This document shows, in pieces, positions 1-6,331 of a DNA stretch of 6,407 bases (position 1 is its first letter; each line of letters starts with the position of its first letter). The notes beneath the pieces were generated by a model. The model was not told the DNA's origin, did not search any database, and saw nothing but the letters and a program-made list of their open reading frames with translations. The DNA comes from an uncultured Clostridia bacterium (GTDB taxonomy: Bacteria > Bacillota > Clostridia > Oscillospirales > Acutalibacteraceae). The stretch lies in contig CAMJHI010000142.1 in NCBI GenBank assembly GCA_946405475.1, positions 1-6,407 of the forward strand, read 5' to 3'. Made by a program: the position numbers and the translations under genes.

Positions 1-549
1 GACAAGCTCAGTGAGCTCCTCGCGCTTTTCGGCGATCAGCTCTTTGGGCGTGCCGTTGATTTCGATGTTGCCGTAAACCAGAATGAAGCCGCCCGGAATA
101 TCGGCCGGATCCTTGCACAGCGTGATATCGCCGAGCTTGGAAAGGAAGGAGCCCGGCGCCCGGCGCAGATCGCGTTCGCACAGGTGCAAAACACCTTCGC
201 CCGGCTGCGCATTGGCTTTGATGAGAGCCGACAGCGCTACAAAATATTCTTTGTCGGGCATGGCTAAAAATGCCTGTTCCGCAAACGTGATGGCGTCGTT
301 GATCACCTGCGTTTTCGCCTTGAGGATCGCCTGCTTCTTTTGCTGCTGAACCGAGGCGAGCGCGCGCGTGACGACGGCTTTGGCCGCTTCGTCGGAGGCT
401 GATTCAGCCTCGTCGCTCTGCCGCGCGATATCAGCCTTGGCGCTTTCGGTGATCGCTGCCGCTTTTTTTTCTGCCTGCGCGATCACTTCGGCGCACCGCT
501 GCGCGGATTCCTCCCGGATCTTTTCAATGATTCTTGTTAAACCGTCCAT
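1..549 (-). CDS. ntpE: V-type ATPase subunit E (peripheral stalk), cut by the window edge
   Basis: This encodes the E subunit of the peripheral stalk of a V/A-type ATPase, which pairs with subunit F/G and ties the catalytic head to membrane subunit I. The first 183 residues are present; the frame is still open at base 1 and the family is about 195-200 residues, so only a short C-terminal piece is missing. Residues 1-90 are a charged, Ala/Glu/Lys-rich helix (coiled coil). Residues 95-183 form the globular domain, with the family-like stretch GGFILVYGNIEING at 153-166 followed by an acidic helix (ELIAEKREELTEL). The start is ATG with AAGGTGAT at 555-562, five bases upstream. It begins 24 bases after the ntpK stop, so it is co-transcribed. 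Identification rests on both sequence and operon position (F-I-K-E order). Confidence 0.93.
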   Translation of the reverse strand, partial: MDGLTRIIEKIREESAQRCAEVIAQAEKKAAAITESAKADIARQSDEAESASDEAAKAVVTRALASVQQQKKQAILKAKTQVINDAITFAEQAFLAMPDKEYFVALSALIKANAQPGEGVLHLCERDLRRAPGSFLSKLGDITLCKDPADIPGGFILVYGNIEINGTPKELIAEKREELTELV

Positions 550-573
550 TCTTGATCACCTTATGAGGCAGGA

Positions 574-1062
574 TTAAAGGCCGGGGATGTCGGTAATTCT
601 GACGATGGAAAGCAGGGAGATGAGCAGCGTCAGAACGGCGTAGGTTTCGACCATGGCCGCCATGGTGATGGATTTACCGCTCTGCTCGGGGCGCTTGGCC
701 ACAACGCCGATACCGGCGGCAGCGGCTCTGCCCTGCGAGATGGCGGAAAAATAACCGACAACGGCAATGGGAAGGCAGGCGGCAAACAGCGCCAGACCCA
801 TGCGCAGGGACAGCGGCTGGAATTCGCCGCTGAGCACGTTGATCTTGACCAGCAGCAGGAACGCGGTCAGGAAGCCGTAAAGACCCTGCGTACCGGGGAG
901 AATCTGGAGAATGAGGACCTTACCGAATTTGGACGGGTCTTCGGTGATGACGCCCGCGCCGGCTTCACCGACGAGACCGACGGCACGAGCCGAGCCGAGA
1001 CCGGACAGGATTGCTGCCAGAGCAGCGCCGAGAATTGCGAATACAGTACCGAGATTAGCCAT
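574..1062 (-). CDS. ntpK: V-type ATPase subunit K (rotor ring proteolipid, probable Na+ type)
   Basis: This is the 16-kDa membrane-ring subunit that carries the transported ion through the membrane during rotation. It has 162 residues and four hydrophobic helices arranged as two related hairpins (about 5-27, 49-75, 87-112, 132-155). The motif LPGTQGLYGF at 55-64 and MVETYA at 137-142 are strongly typical of NtpK. Residues L55, T58, Q59, Q110 and E139 correspond to the five sodium ligands described in Enterococcus hirae NtpK (L61, T64, Q65, Q110, E139), so sodium specificity is inferred. The start is ATG with GGAGGA at 1071-1076, eight bases away. Its first eight bases overlap the end of ntpI (stop TAA inside ATGGCTAA), suggesting translational coupling. 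A proton-using enzyme is the alternative, but it would usually lack the TQ pair. Confidence 0.96.
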   Translation of the reverse strand: MANLGTVFAILGAALAAILSGLGSARAVGLVGEAGAGVITEDPSKFGKVLILQILPGTQGLYGFLTAFLLLVKINVLSGEFQPLSLRMGLALFAACLPIAVVGYFSAISQGRAAAAGIGVVAKRPEQSGKSITMAAMVETYAVLTLLISLLSIVRITDIPGL

Positions 1063-3049
1063 TTGTTTTTTCCTCCGTAAATTTATAATATTTTGTATTG
1101 ACCGAAAGCGGGGTAAAGCTTCTGCCGCCGCCCTCGTAAAATTTTGAGAAGAATTCGACGTATTGCAGTCGGTTGGTGTGCACGTAGGTGCCGATGAGGT
1201 TGATGGCGATGTTCACCGAATGCCCCACGATGAAAACCACCGTGAGCGCGATGCCCTTGACCACGGGGTTGCTGGGCAGCGTGCCGAGCATGTTGAACAC
1301 CGAGGCGATAACGCCCGTGGAAAGCCCCAGCGCAAGCAGACGGGAATAGGACAGGATGTCGCCCAGATAGCCCGAAGCCGTGTTGTAAAGTCCGTAAAGA
1401 CCGCCGCCGAGCTTGCCCACGATGTTTTTGGCGGATCGGCCGGAGGTGAGCACCACGCCCGCGCCGCCGATCAGCGCCAGATATTTGCCGACGGTCAGCG
1501 CCGCGGCGGGCATTTCGGTGATGAGGTTCGCGCCGATGGGGGCGATGCCGCCGATGAGCAGGTAAACGAACAGCGTGTCGCAAATGGCGTCAAGCCGCTT
1601 GCCCGCTTTCCAGAGCTGATAGAAGCGAACCGCCAGACCGGCGAACAGATGGATGATGCCGAAGAGGAAGCAGTAGAGCAGCAGGATCATCGGGTCGTTC
1701 ACCGGCTCGAGCCACACGTATAATCGCGGCTCCGGCTTGTGAAGGAACTCGCGGAAGATGACGGGGATGATATCGCCGAAGTAGCTGCCGAACATCACGC
1801 CCCAGAACACGGTGGCGATGCCGGAAAACAGGAACATGTTGACGGTCTTCTTCGTCTTTTCTTCCATTTTCAGCTTCTTTTTGGCAATGAGCATGGCGAT
1901 GACCATGATCAGCCCGTAGCCCGCGTCTGACAGCATCAGCCCGAAGAACACGTAGTAGAAAAACGCCATGACCGGGTTGGGGTCAACGTCGTTGTTCGAC
2001 GGGGTGGAATACATTTCGGTGATGGATTCCACGGGGGCGGCGAAGGTGTTGTTTTTGAGCAGGATCGGGGGATCCTCCTCTTCGGGCACCTCCGTGATAT
2101 TGACCACCGCGCAGTAATCGCGCTCGAGCTGTTCCTTCAGCCCGGCCGCATCCCGCTCGGGCACGTAGCCGCTGAGCACGAAGCAGCTTTCGCTGATGCT
2201 TAGGCGGTTGAGCGCGTCATACTTTTCTTTGCGAATGGCCAGATAGTCGATGACGAACTCGATATCGCTGTGCCGGTCGCCGAGCGCCCGCAGGCTCTCG
2301 ATATTCTGCCGGATCTTTTCCTGATCGGCCCGGATGCGTTCCTCATACTTCTGGATGCGCTGTGACGGCAGCTCCGAAAAGGTTTCGGGCGGACGGTTCA
2401 CGCCGATGATGCGCAGCGCCTGCTCCACCTCCTGCGCGCAGCTTTCGTGCGCCCAGACAGCCAGACAGGTCTGGATCTTGTCGGCATGGACGACCTCGAC
2501 CTCGACCGCTTCGCACTGCGGCGCCTGCGCGGCGATCTTGGTCAGAACGTCTTCGCGCGACTGCAGGTTCGGCAGACAGCCCAGAAACAGCTTCGTGCCC
2601 GCCGTGCTTGTGTTTTTCAGCGGGATATCCAGATTCCGCCACGGCTCCAGCGCGTCAAGCTGAGCCTGGATGCGGACGATATCCGCCTGTTTGTCATCAA
2701 TGCTTTTTTGGTAAGCCAAGATGTCGGAACAAACCGCAAGGATATCGTCGGCCTGATCGGTCAGCTCGTCAAATTCCTGAACGCTCAGCTCTTTGCGGGC
2801 GGAGAAGGAATCGAGCAGCGACTTTTTCGCGGGCGCATACTTGGTGAGCACCGTCTGCGCGTTGAGTGCGGTCTGCAGGTATTTTTCAAACTGGGATACG
2901 CACCCGGCCGTTGCAAATTTCTGCAGGCCTTCTTCCTGCTCTTCATCCGTCAGCTCCACCACGCCCTTGCGCTGCAAAAGGTCGATGATTTTCTTACTGT
3001 CCTCCAGCAATGCCAGCAGTTCGATTTTCATCATTTTCAGCTTAGCCAA
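1055..3049 (-). CDS. ntpI: V-type ATPase subunit I (membrane stator, a-subunit)
   Basis: This is the large stator subunit that forms the ion half-channels beside the K ring and anchors the peripheral stalks. It has 664 residues, the usual length. Residues 1 to about 340 are a soluble, partly coiled-coil arm; residues about 358-625 hold seven or eight membrane segments. Family landmarks (numbered from the TTG start) are FFGLMLSDAGYGL at 368-380, ILSYSRLLALG at 565-575 with R570 as the essential ion-channel arginine, and GHSVNIAINL from 609 followed by RLQYVEFFSKFYEGGG at 627-642. I chose TTG at 3049 rather than GTG at 3058: AAAGGAGG at 3058-3065 overlaps the GTG but lies eight bases from the TTG, and the resulting N-terminus MAKLKM matches the family. 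Three other possible starts (GTG 3058, TTG 3055, ATG further in) are less suitable. It is followed by ntpK with an eight-base overlap. Confidence 0.95.
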   Translation of the reverse strand: MAKLKMMKIELLALLEDSKKIIDLLQRKGVVELTDEEQEEGLQKFATAGCVSQFEKYLQTALNAQTVLTKYAPAKKSLLDSFSARKELSVQEFDELTDQADDILAVCSDILAYQKSIDDKQADIVRIQAQLDALEPWRNLDIPLKNTSTAGTKLFLGCLPNLQSREDVLTKIAAQAPQCEAVEVEVVHADKIQTCLAVWAHESCAQEVEQALRIIGVNRPPETFSELPSQRIQKYEERIRADQEKIRQNIESLRALGDRHSDIEFVIDYLAIRKEKYDALNRLSISESCFVLSGYVPERDAAGLKEQLERDYCAVVNITEVPEEEDPPILLKNNTFAAPVESITEMYSTPSNNDVDPNPVMAFFYYVFFGLMLSDAGYGLIMVIAMLIAKKKLKMEEKTKKTVNMFLFSGIATVFWGVMFGSYFGDIIPVIFREFLHKPEPRLYVWLEPVNDPMILLLYCFLFGIIHLFAGLAVRFYQLWKAGKRLDAICDTLFVYLLIGGIAPIGANLITEMPAAALTVGKYLALIGGAGVVLTSGRSAKNIVGKLGGGLYGLYNTASGYLGDILSYSRLLALGLSTGVIASVFNMLGTLPSNPVVKGIALTVVFIVGHSVNIAINLIGTYVHTNRLQYVEFFSKFYEGGGRSFTPLSVNTKYYKFTEEKTNG

Positions 3050-3057
3050 AAGCAACA

Positions 3058-3065
3058 CCTCCTTT
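3058..3065 (-). promoter_or_regulatory. Shine-Dalgarno site that fixes the ntpI start at TTG 3049
   Basis: Read on the minus strand this is AAAGGAGG, a near-perfect anti-16S match. It overlaps the upstream in-frame GTG (3058-3056), which therefore cannot be the start, and is eight bases from TTG 3049-3047. Confidence 0.8.
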
Positions 3066-3071
3066 GCGGCA

Positions 3072-3088
3072 TGATCGTGGCGCGATCA
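3072..3088 (-). repeat. Short stem-loop at the ntpF stop codon
   Basis: TGATCG and CGATCA form a perfect six-base-pair stem around a five-base loop. On the coding strand the first arm contains the TGA stop codon of ntpF, and the hairpin ends six bases before the ntpI Shine-Dalgarno. There is no T-tract after it, so it is not an intrinsic terminator. It could act as an intercistronic hairpin that affects mRNA processing or ntpI translation; it could also be chance. Confidence 0.4.
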
Positions 3089-3400
3089 CACCGGAATGAT
3101 CATTTTCAGAATCGCTTTTGTGGTTTCTTTGCGCTTTGTTTTGCCCAGCGCGATGATTTCCGCGCTGTCAGCCTCGGATTCCTTTGCGGCCTTGGCCATG
3201 ATTTCGCCCGCCTTTTTTTCGGCGGCGGCCACCTTCGCCTTGGCGCGCTCGGCGGCCGTTTCCTGCGCAGCCAGTTCATCCTGCTGCGCCGCGGCGCGGG
3301 CGTCGGCCACGATCTGCTCCGCCCGATCACAGGCAGCCAGATAGGCCTCGTTCGCCTTTTTTTCTTCTTCGAGAATGGCGTTCACGGTTTCGGAAGCCAC
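3086..3400 (-). CDS. ntpF: V-type ATPase subunit F/G-like peripheral-stalk protein (often annotated subunit H)
   Basis: A 104-residue protein that is almost entirely one Ala/Glu/Lys-rich helix (about residues 5-90), as expected of the stalk partner of subunit E. It has no hydrophobic membrane segment and no catalytic motif. The similarity is mainly compositional, so the call depends on position: it is directly before ntpI, and in Enterococcus hirae ntpF (103 residues) is also the first gene of ntpFIKECGABD. I place the start at GTG 3400 (VASETVNAILEE) because AAAGGTGGG at 3407-3415 is six bases from it and abuts the other in-frame GTG at 3406. An ATG at 3402 is out of frame. It ends 36 bases before ntpI. 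It is probably the promoter-proximal gene of the ATPase operon. Confidence 0.85.
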   Translation of the reverse strand: MASETVNAILEEEKKANEAYLAACDRAEQIVADARAAAQQDELAAQETAAERAKAKVAAAEKKAGEIMAKAAKESEADSAEIIALGKTKRKETTKAILKMIIPV

Positions 3401-3406
3401 ATACAC

Positions 3407-3415
3407 CCCACCTTT
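3407..3415 (-). promoter_or_regulatory. Shine-Dalgarno site of ntpF
   Basis: On the minus strand this reads AAAGGTGGG. It directly abuts GTG 3406 and lies six bases from GTG 3400, so it supports the shorter protein. Confidence 0.65.
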
Positions 3416-3438
3416 CTGTCATTACTTTCAGTATGGTC

Positions 3439-3447
3439 ATTTTATCA
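3439..3447 (-). promoter_or_regulatory. Possible extended -10 promoter for the ATPase operon
   Basis: On the minus strand this is TGATAAAAT, that is, a TGn extension plus TAAAAT (five of six matches to TATAAT). It lies in the 51-base gap between the tmcAL stop and ntpF and would give a leader of roughly 30-35 bases. No convincing -35 box lies 17-18 bases upstream (the sequence there reads about TCCCGT), so it is weak. I also see no terminator after tmcAL, so ntpF could be reached by read-through from the tmcAL promoter instead. Confidence 0.35.
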
Positions 3448-3451
3448 CGAT

Positions 3452-4591
3452 TCAAAGCCGGACGGGAAAATATGACCCGCAGGGCTTCGGTTGGGCAAAG
3501 CACAGGCCGAACACGTCGTCGGCCGCGCATTCCAATTCAAACACGCGTTTCGCGCGCTCGTCAAGCGCTTTGACCTGCGCCGCGCGCGCCAGCACCGGCA
3601 AGGAATAGCCGGTGAGCAGCGCTTTGCCCGTTTCGTTCGCCGCCAGCACGCGCAGATAAGGCGGCGGCAGGCGGCAAGCCCCGGCCGGAACGCCGAGAAA
3701 CAGGCTCCACACCACGCGGCGGATGCGCGCCAGCGGGTAGCGTTTGGTCTTGCTCAACGTGAACAGTTCTTCAAGGGAAGCCGCCTGACGGGACGCCGCA
3801 AAAATGCGGTTTTCCAGTCCCTCCGACAAATCGGGCGCGGCGGCAAATTCGCTTTTTTTCATGGCGCGCAGTTTCGCCAGCACCGCCTGATCGAGCCGGT
3901 CGGCTTCGGTGTGCGGGCCATTCAGAAGCTGCGGCGGCACGTAAGCCGAAACATCTTGGCCCGCGCGCAGGTTTGCGCGCAGAGCCGAACCGGACAAGGG
4001 TTCGCCGCCCGACGCTTCGGGGGAATCGTGCCCCGCGCCGACACGGCGCACGGCAAAGGGTTCGATCCTTTTGCCTTGAAGCGCGGTGATGTATTCGACC
4101 GCAAGGGCATTGTTCGGGCCTGACAGCAAAGCGGCGCGTTCCTGACCCAGCAGCGTTTCGCAGGCGTTCTGCCGCGCGGCGGCAAAGGTCGCGCCGTTGG
4201 CCAGTTCAGCCTTGACCGCCTGTGAAAACGCGGGCTGCGTGAGCGCTTGCGCCACTTGCGTGAGCGCCTGCGCATCGCCGCATTCGCACCCGAAGGCGAG
4301 CGTGTCGACCGCGCCCAGCGCCTCAGCCAGCGCAACGCCGCCGAAAGCAAAGGGCTGCGCCCCGGCCAACGCCCACGGCAGCGGCAATTCAACGACCAGA
4401 TCGGCGCCGCACGTCACCGCGGCGGACGCCCGGTCAAATTTGTCGAAAACAGCGTAGTCGCCGCGCTGCAAAAAGTTGCCGCTCATGATCAGAACGACGC
4501 GCTGCGCGCCGCTGCGGCGAAGCTGCTCCAGCAGATAAAGATGCCCCGTGTGCAGGGGGTTCAGTTCGGCGATCACCGCCGCTGTTTCCAC
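3452..4591 (-). CDS. tmcAL: tRNA(Met) cytidine acetate ligase
   Basis: TmcAL (YlbM in Bacillus subtilis) uses ATP and acetate, through acetyl-adenylate, to make N4-acetylcytidine at wobble position 34 of elongator tRNA-Met, which improves AUG decoding. The product is 379 residues, near the usual 390-420. Visible motifs are the nucleotidyltransferase-like NPLHTGH at 11-17, MSGNFLQRGDYAVFDKFDRA at 36-55, FGCECGD at 100-106, GPNNALAVEYI at 158-168 and RRVGAGHDS...SGSALR at about 182-205, all in family order. I chose GTG 4591 over GTG 4603 or 4600: it has GGTGGTG six bases upstream and gives the family spacing before IAE-NP-H-GH (normally MKxxGIIAEYNPFHNGH). It has its own promoter and stands alone between sigE and the ATPase genes. 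The C-terminal part (after about 230) is less conserved in what I can recognise. Confidence 0.94.
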   Translation of the reverse strand: METAAVIAELNPLHTGHLYLLEQLRRSGAQRVVLIMSGNFLQRGDYAVFDKFDRASAAVTCGADLVVELPLPWALAGAQPFAFGGVALAEALGAVDTLAFGCECGDAQALTQVAQALTQPAFSQAVKAELANGATFAAARQNACETLLGQERAALLSGPNNALAVEYITALQGKRIEPFAVRRVGAGHDSPEASGGEPLSGSALRANLRAGQDVSAYVPPQLLNGPHTEADRLDQAVLAKLRAMKKSEFAAAPDLSEGLENRIFAASRQAASLEELFTLSKTKRYPLARIRRVVWSLFLGVPAGACRLPPPYLRVLAANETGKALLTGYSLPVLARAAQVKALDERAKRVFELECAADDVFGLCFAQPKPCGSYFPVRL

Positions 4592-4597
4592 GCTGTT

Positions 4598-4604
4598 CAC
4601 CACC
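4598..4604 (-). promoter_or_regulatory. Shine-Dalgarno-like site favouring the tmcAL start at GTG 4591
   Basis: The minus strand reads GGTGGTG, one mismatch from GGAGGTG, six bases before GTG 4591. The same bases contain the two upstream GTG codons (4603 and 4600), which have no Shine-Dalgarno of their own. Confidence 0.5.
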
Positions 4605-4610
4605 GTTAGA

Positions 4611-4643
4611 TAAAAGAAACGGACGAGTTGAACTCATCCGTTT
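4611..4643 (-). terminator. Intrinsic terminator of the sigE transcript
   Basis: The inverted repeat spans 4617-4643: thirteen bases on each side (AAACGGATGAGTT and AACTCGTCCGTTT on the minus strand) around a central C, all paired except for one G-U wobble in minus-strand RNA. In plus-strand RNA the same position is a C-A mismatch, which fits function on the minus strand. The stem is followed by the T-rich run TTTCTTTTA. It lies 55 bases after the sigE stop and only about 20 bases before the tmcAL start. Confidence 0.85.
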
Positions 4644-4644
4644 G

Positions 4645-4673
4645 ATTATACACTGTTTTGTAGTAATTGGCAA
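4645..4673 (-). promoter_or_regulatory. Strong sigma-A promoter for tmcAL
   Basis: On the minus strand TTGCCA (4673-4668, five of six matches to TTGACA) is followed by a 17-base spacer and a perfect TATAAT (4650-4645). The region just upstream of the -35 (about 4675-4690) is almost pure A/T and resembles an UP element. This stands out in a GC-rich window. The predicted start point, six to eight bases after the -10, is near 4637-4638, inside the sigE terminator repeat, giving a leader of about 46 bases before GTG 4591. Confidence 0.8.
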
Positions 4674-4697
4674 GAAAAATATTATATATTGTGTAAA

Positions 4698-5408
4698 TTA
4701 AAGACAGGCTTTTTCCATCTCCTGCCGGATCTGCCCGAGGATGCGTTTTTCGAGCCGTGAAATGTAGCTTTGCGAGATCCCCAGCAGATCCGCGACCTCC
4801 TTTTGCGTGTATTCCCGGCCGCCGCCCAGCCCGAAGCGCAGCACCATGATGCGGTGCTCGCGCTCATCCAGCCGCTCGACGATGCGCAGCAGCAGATCGG
4901 TTTCATCCTGCCGTTCCAGATCGACGTTCACCTCGTCGCTCTCGCTCCCCAGCACGTCGGACAGCAGCAGCTCGTTGCCGTCCCAATCCACGTTCAGCGG
5001 CTCGTCGATGGAGACCTCCGTGCGGCTGTTGGCGATCTTGCGCATGTGCATCAGAATCTCGTTTTCGATGCAGCGGGAAGCATAGGTGGCCAGCTTGATC
5101 TTTTTGTCGGGGCAAAAGGTATTGACGGCCTTGATCAGCCCGATGGTACCGATGGAGATCAGATCCTCAATGCCCACGCCGCTGTTGTCGAATTTGCGCG
5201 CGATGTAGACGACCAGCCGCAGGTTATGCACGATCAGCGGTTCCCGCGCCCGTTCGTCGCCCCGCGCGATGCGCTCGGTCAGCTCCTGCTCCTGCCTGGC
5301 GCTCAGCGGCGCCGGCAGAGTGTCCGGCCCGTTGATGTAGTGAAGCTGACCCGGGCGCTTCCGTCTTAATTTTTCGAGAAGCCGCCGCACGTATGGAAGG
5401 ATTTTCAT
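4698..5408 (-). CDS. sigE: RNA polymerase sporulation sigma factor SigE (pro-sigma-E)
   Basis: This is the precursor of sigma-E, the early mother-cell sigma factor of sporulation, made inactive and cleaved by SpoIIGA. It has 236 residues (239 in Bacillus subtilis). Residues 1-23 are a basic amphipathic pro-sequence (RRLLEKLRRKR), ending just before YINGPDTLPAPL, which aligns with the B. subtilis cleavage region YIGGSEALPPPL. Region 2 covers about 60-125 (LRLVVYIARKF, EDLISIGTIGLIKAVNTF, ATYASRCIENEIL). A conserved linker follows (SIDEPLNVDWDGNELLLSDV at 133-152), and the region 4.2 helix-turn-helix is at about 200-223 (TQKEVADLLGISQSYISRLE). I chose ATG 5408, with AAAGGCGGG seven bases upstream; an in-frame TTG at 5435 would add nine residues but lacks a good ribosome site. 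The SpoIIGA frame overlaps its first 185 bases. A terminator follows, and sigG is not downstream. Confidence 0.97.
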   Translation of the reverse strand: MKILPYVRRLLEKLRRKRPGQLHYINGPDTLPAPLSARQEQELTERIARGDERAREPLIVHNLRLVVYIARKFDNSGVGIEDLISIGTIGLIKAVNTFCPDKKIKLATYASRCIENEILMHMRKIANSRTEVSIDEPLNVDWDGNELLLSDVLGSESDEVNVDLERQDETDLLLRIVERLDEREHRIMVLRFGLGGGREYTQKEVADLLGISQSYISRLEKRILGQIRQEMEKACL

Positions 5409-6270
5409 GGTGATACCCGCCTTTCCCGGATTCAAATGGCATGGATGCGTTCACCAGAACCTCGCAGCCCTGCGAGAACCGATGAACCGAAGAGACCGCC
5501 AGTACGGCGCGTTCCGCCCGAACCGTTTCCCGCCCGGCGGCAGCCGAAAAGTTGACCGCGTCAAACCCCGGCAGCAGCCCCTCTCCCCGCGCCGTGGCAC
5601 AGGGGATCAGGCGAAAGCCGTGCGGCAGCGCGTCGGGCTGCGGCAGAAGCGTTTCCGGCGCAACGCGCCCGGCCAGCGATTCGGAAATGACCTGCACCGC
5701 CTGCCCGGTGAACGGATCGCGCAGGGTGTTGCCGGTGTCGATCAGCCCCCGGCAGGTGAAGCTCTTGCCGCCGTAGTCGAAGCGCACCACGCAAACCGCC
5801 TGCTCATGCTTTCGCTTGAACAGAAACCGCTGAAACAGCCGGACCGCCGCATAGAATCCGCCGCAGCCGAGCACCAGCGGCAAAAAGCCGATTTCAAAAT
5901 AGATCGCGCCGTTGCGCAGCACCAGCCCGCGCGGCCGAAACAAAAACCACGCGCCGATCAGCGCGCCGGCAAACAGACAGCTCACGGCGGCATTCGTCAG
6001 CCACAGCCGCAAAAAACGCCTGACCGACCCGAAGCCGAACACGCTCGGCACGACCGGCAGCAGCAAAGCCGCGCGCAGCAGCAGCCCGACCGCCAGACTG
6101 CTCTGCGGCAGAAAAACGGTCAGCGAAGCCGCGCCGCCCAGCACACTGCCCAGAACCATGCGCCACAGCGCCGCCCGCTCACCGGCCAGCCGCGCCGACG
6201 CGGCAAGCAGAAAAAACGAGAGCAGCATATTCAGCGCAAACAAGACGTCAACGTAAATGACCTGCTTCAT
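5224..6270 (-). CDS. spoIIGA: Sporulation sigma-E factor-processing protease SpoIIGA, with an atypical long C-terminal frame
   Basis: SpoIIGA is the membrane aspartic protease that removes the pro-sequence of sigma-E in the mother cell on a signal from the forespore. Residues 1 to about 150 hold about five hydrophobic segments, starting with MKQVIYVDVLFALNMLLSFF. The soluble protease domain has GLIDTGNTLRDPFTG at 175-189, with D178 the predicted catalytic aspartate (D183 in Bacillus subtilis), then LLPGFDAVNF near 232-241. The start is ATG 6270 with AGGGGG six bases upstream; the frame is open further up, but the longer N-terminus is unlike the family. The family-like part ends near residue 275 (about 5445). 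The frame then runs on to a TAA at 5224, giving 348 residues against roughly 270-310 usually. This tail overlaps sigE and is Ala/Arg/Gly-rich, like a shadow translation. A one-base change near 5440-5460 could restore a stop (TGA 5434-5432). Confidence 0.92.
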   Translation of the reverse strand: MKQVIYVDVLFALNMLLSFFLLAASARLAGERAALWRMVLGSVLGGAASLTVFLPQSSLAVGLLLRAALLLPVVPSVFGFGSVRRFLRLWLTNAAVSCLFAGALIGAWFLFRPRGLVLRNGAIYFEIGFLPLVLGCGGFYAAVRLFQRFLFKRKHEQAVCVVRFDYGGKSFTCRGLIDTGNTLRDPFTGQAVQVISESLAGRVAPETLLPQPDALPHGFRLIPCATARGEGLLPGFDAVNFSAAAGRETVRAERAVLAVSSVHRFSQGCEVLVNASMPFESGKGGYHHENPSIRAAASRKIKTEAPGSASLHQRAGHSAGAAERQAGAGADRAHRAGRRTGAGTADRA

Positions 6271-6331
6271 CCTCATCCCCCTGCTTACGATACCGCAAGC
6301 CGGGCAAAAAATCGGTCGGGTCGCGTCGCAC

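Noticed and set aside
1163..1723. A 186-codon plus-strand open frame opposite ntpI
   Set aside because: Its His/Glu/Asp-rich composition is the complement of the ntpI membrane region, and it has no convincing ribosome site.
2447..3475. A 342-codon plus-strand open frame
   Set aside because: It lies wholly antisense to ntpI, ntpF and the tmcAL end, has no family resemblance, and is explained by the GC-rich codon pattern of the real genes.
4441..4447. TGTCGAA (Spo0A-box heptamer) inside tmcAL
   Set aside because: It lies within coding sequence, away from any promoter; such a heptamer is expected about once by chance in a window of this size.
4681..4686. A second TATAAT on the minus strand just after sigE
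   Set aside because: No -35 box lies 16-18 bases upstream; the bases are better read as the AT-rich stretch upstream of the tmcAL promoter.
5186..5192. TGTCGAA inside sigE
   Set aside because: It is antisense to the conserved codons for FDNSG in region 2 and is explained by the protein sequence.
5409..5435. SigE start at TTG 5435
   Set aside because: It would add nine residues before the typical MKxL pro-sequence start, and the good Shine-Dalgarno (5416-5424) lies downstream of it.
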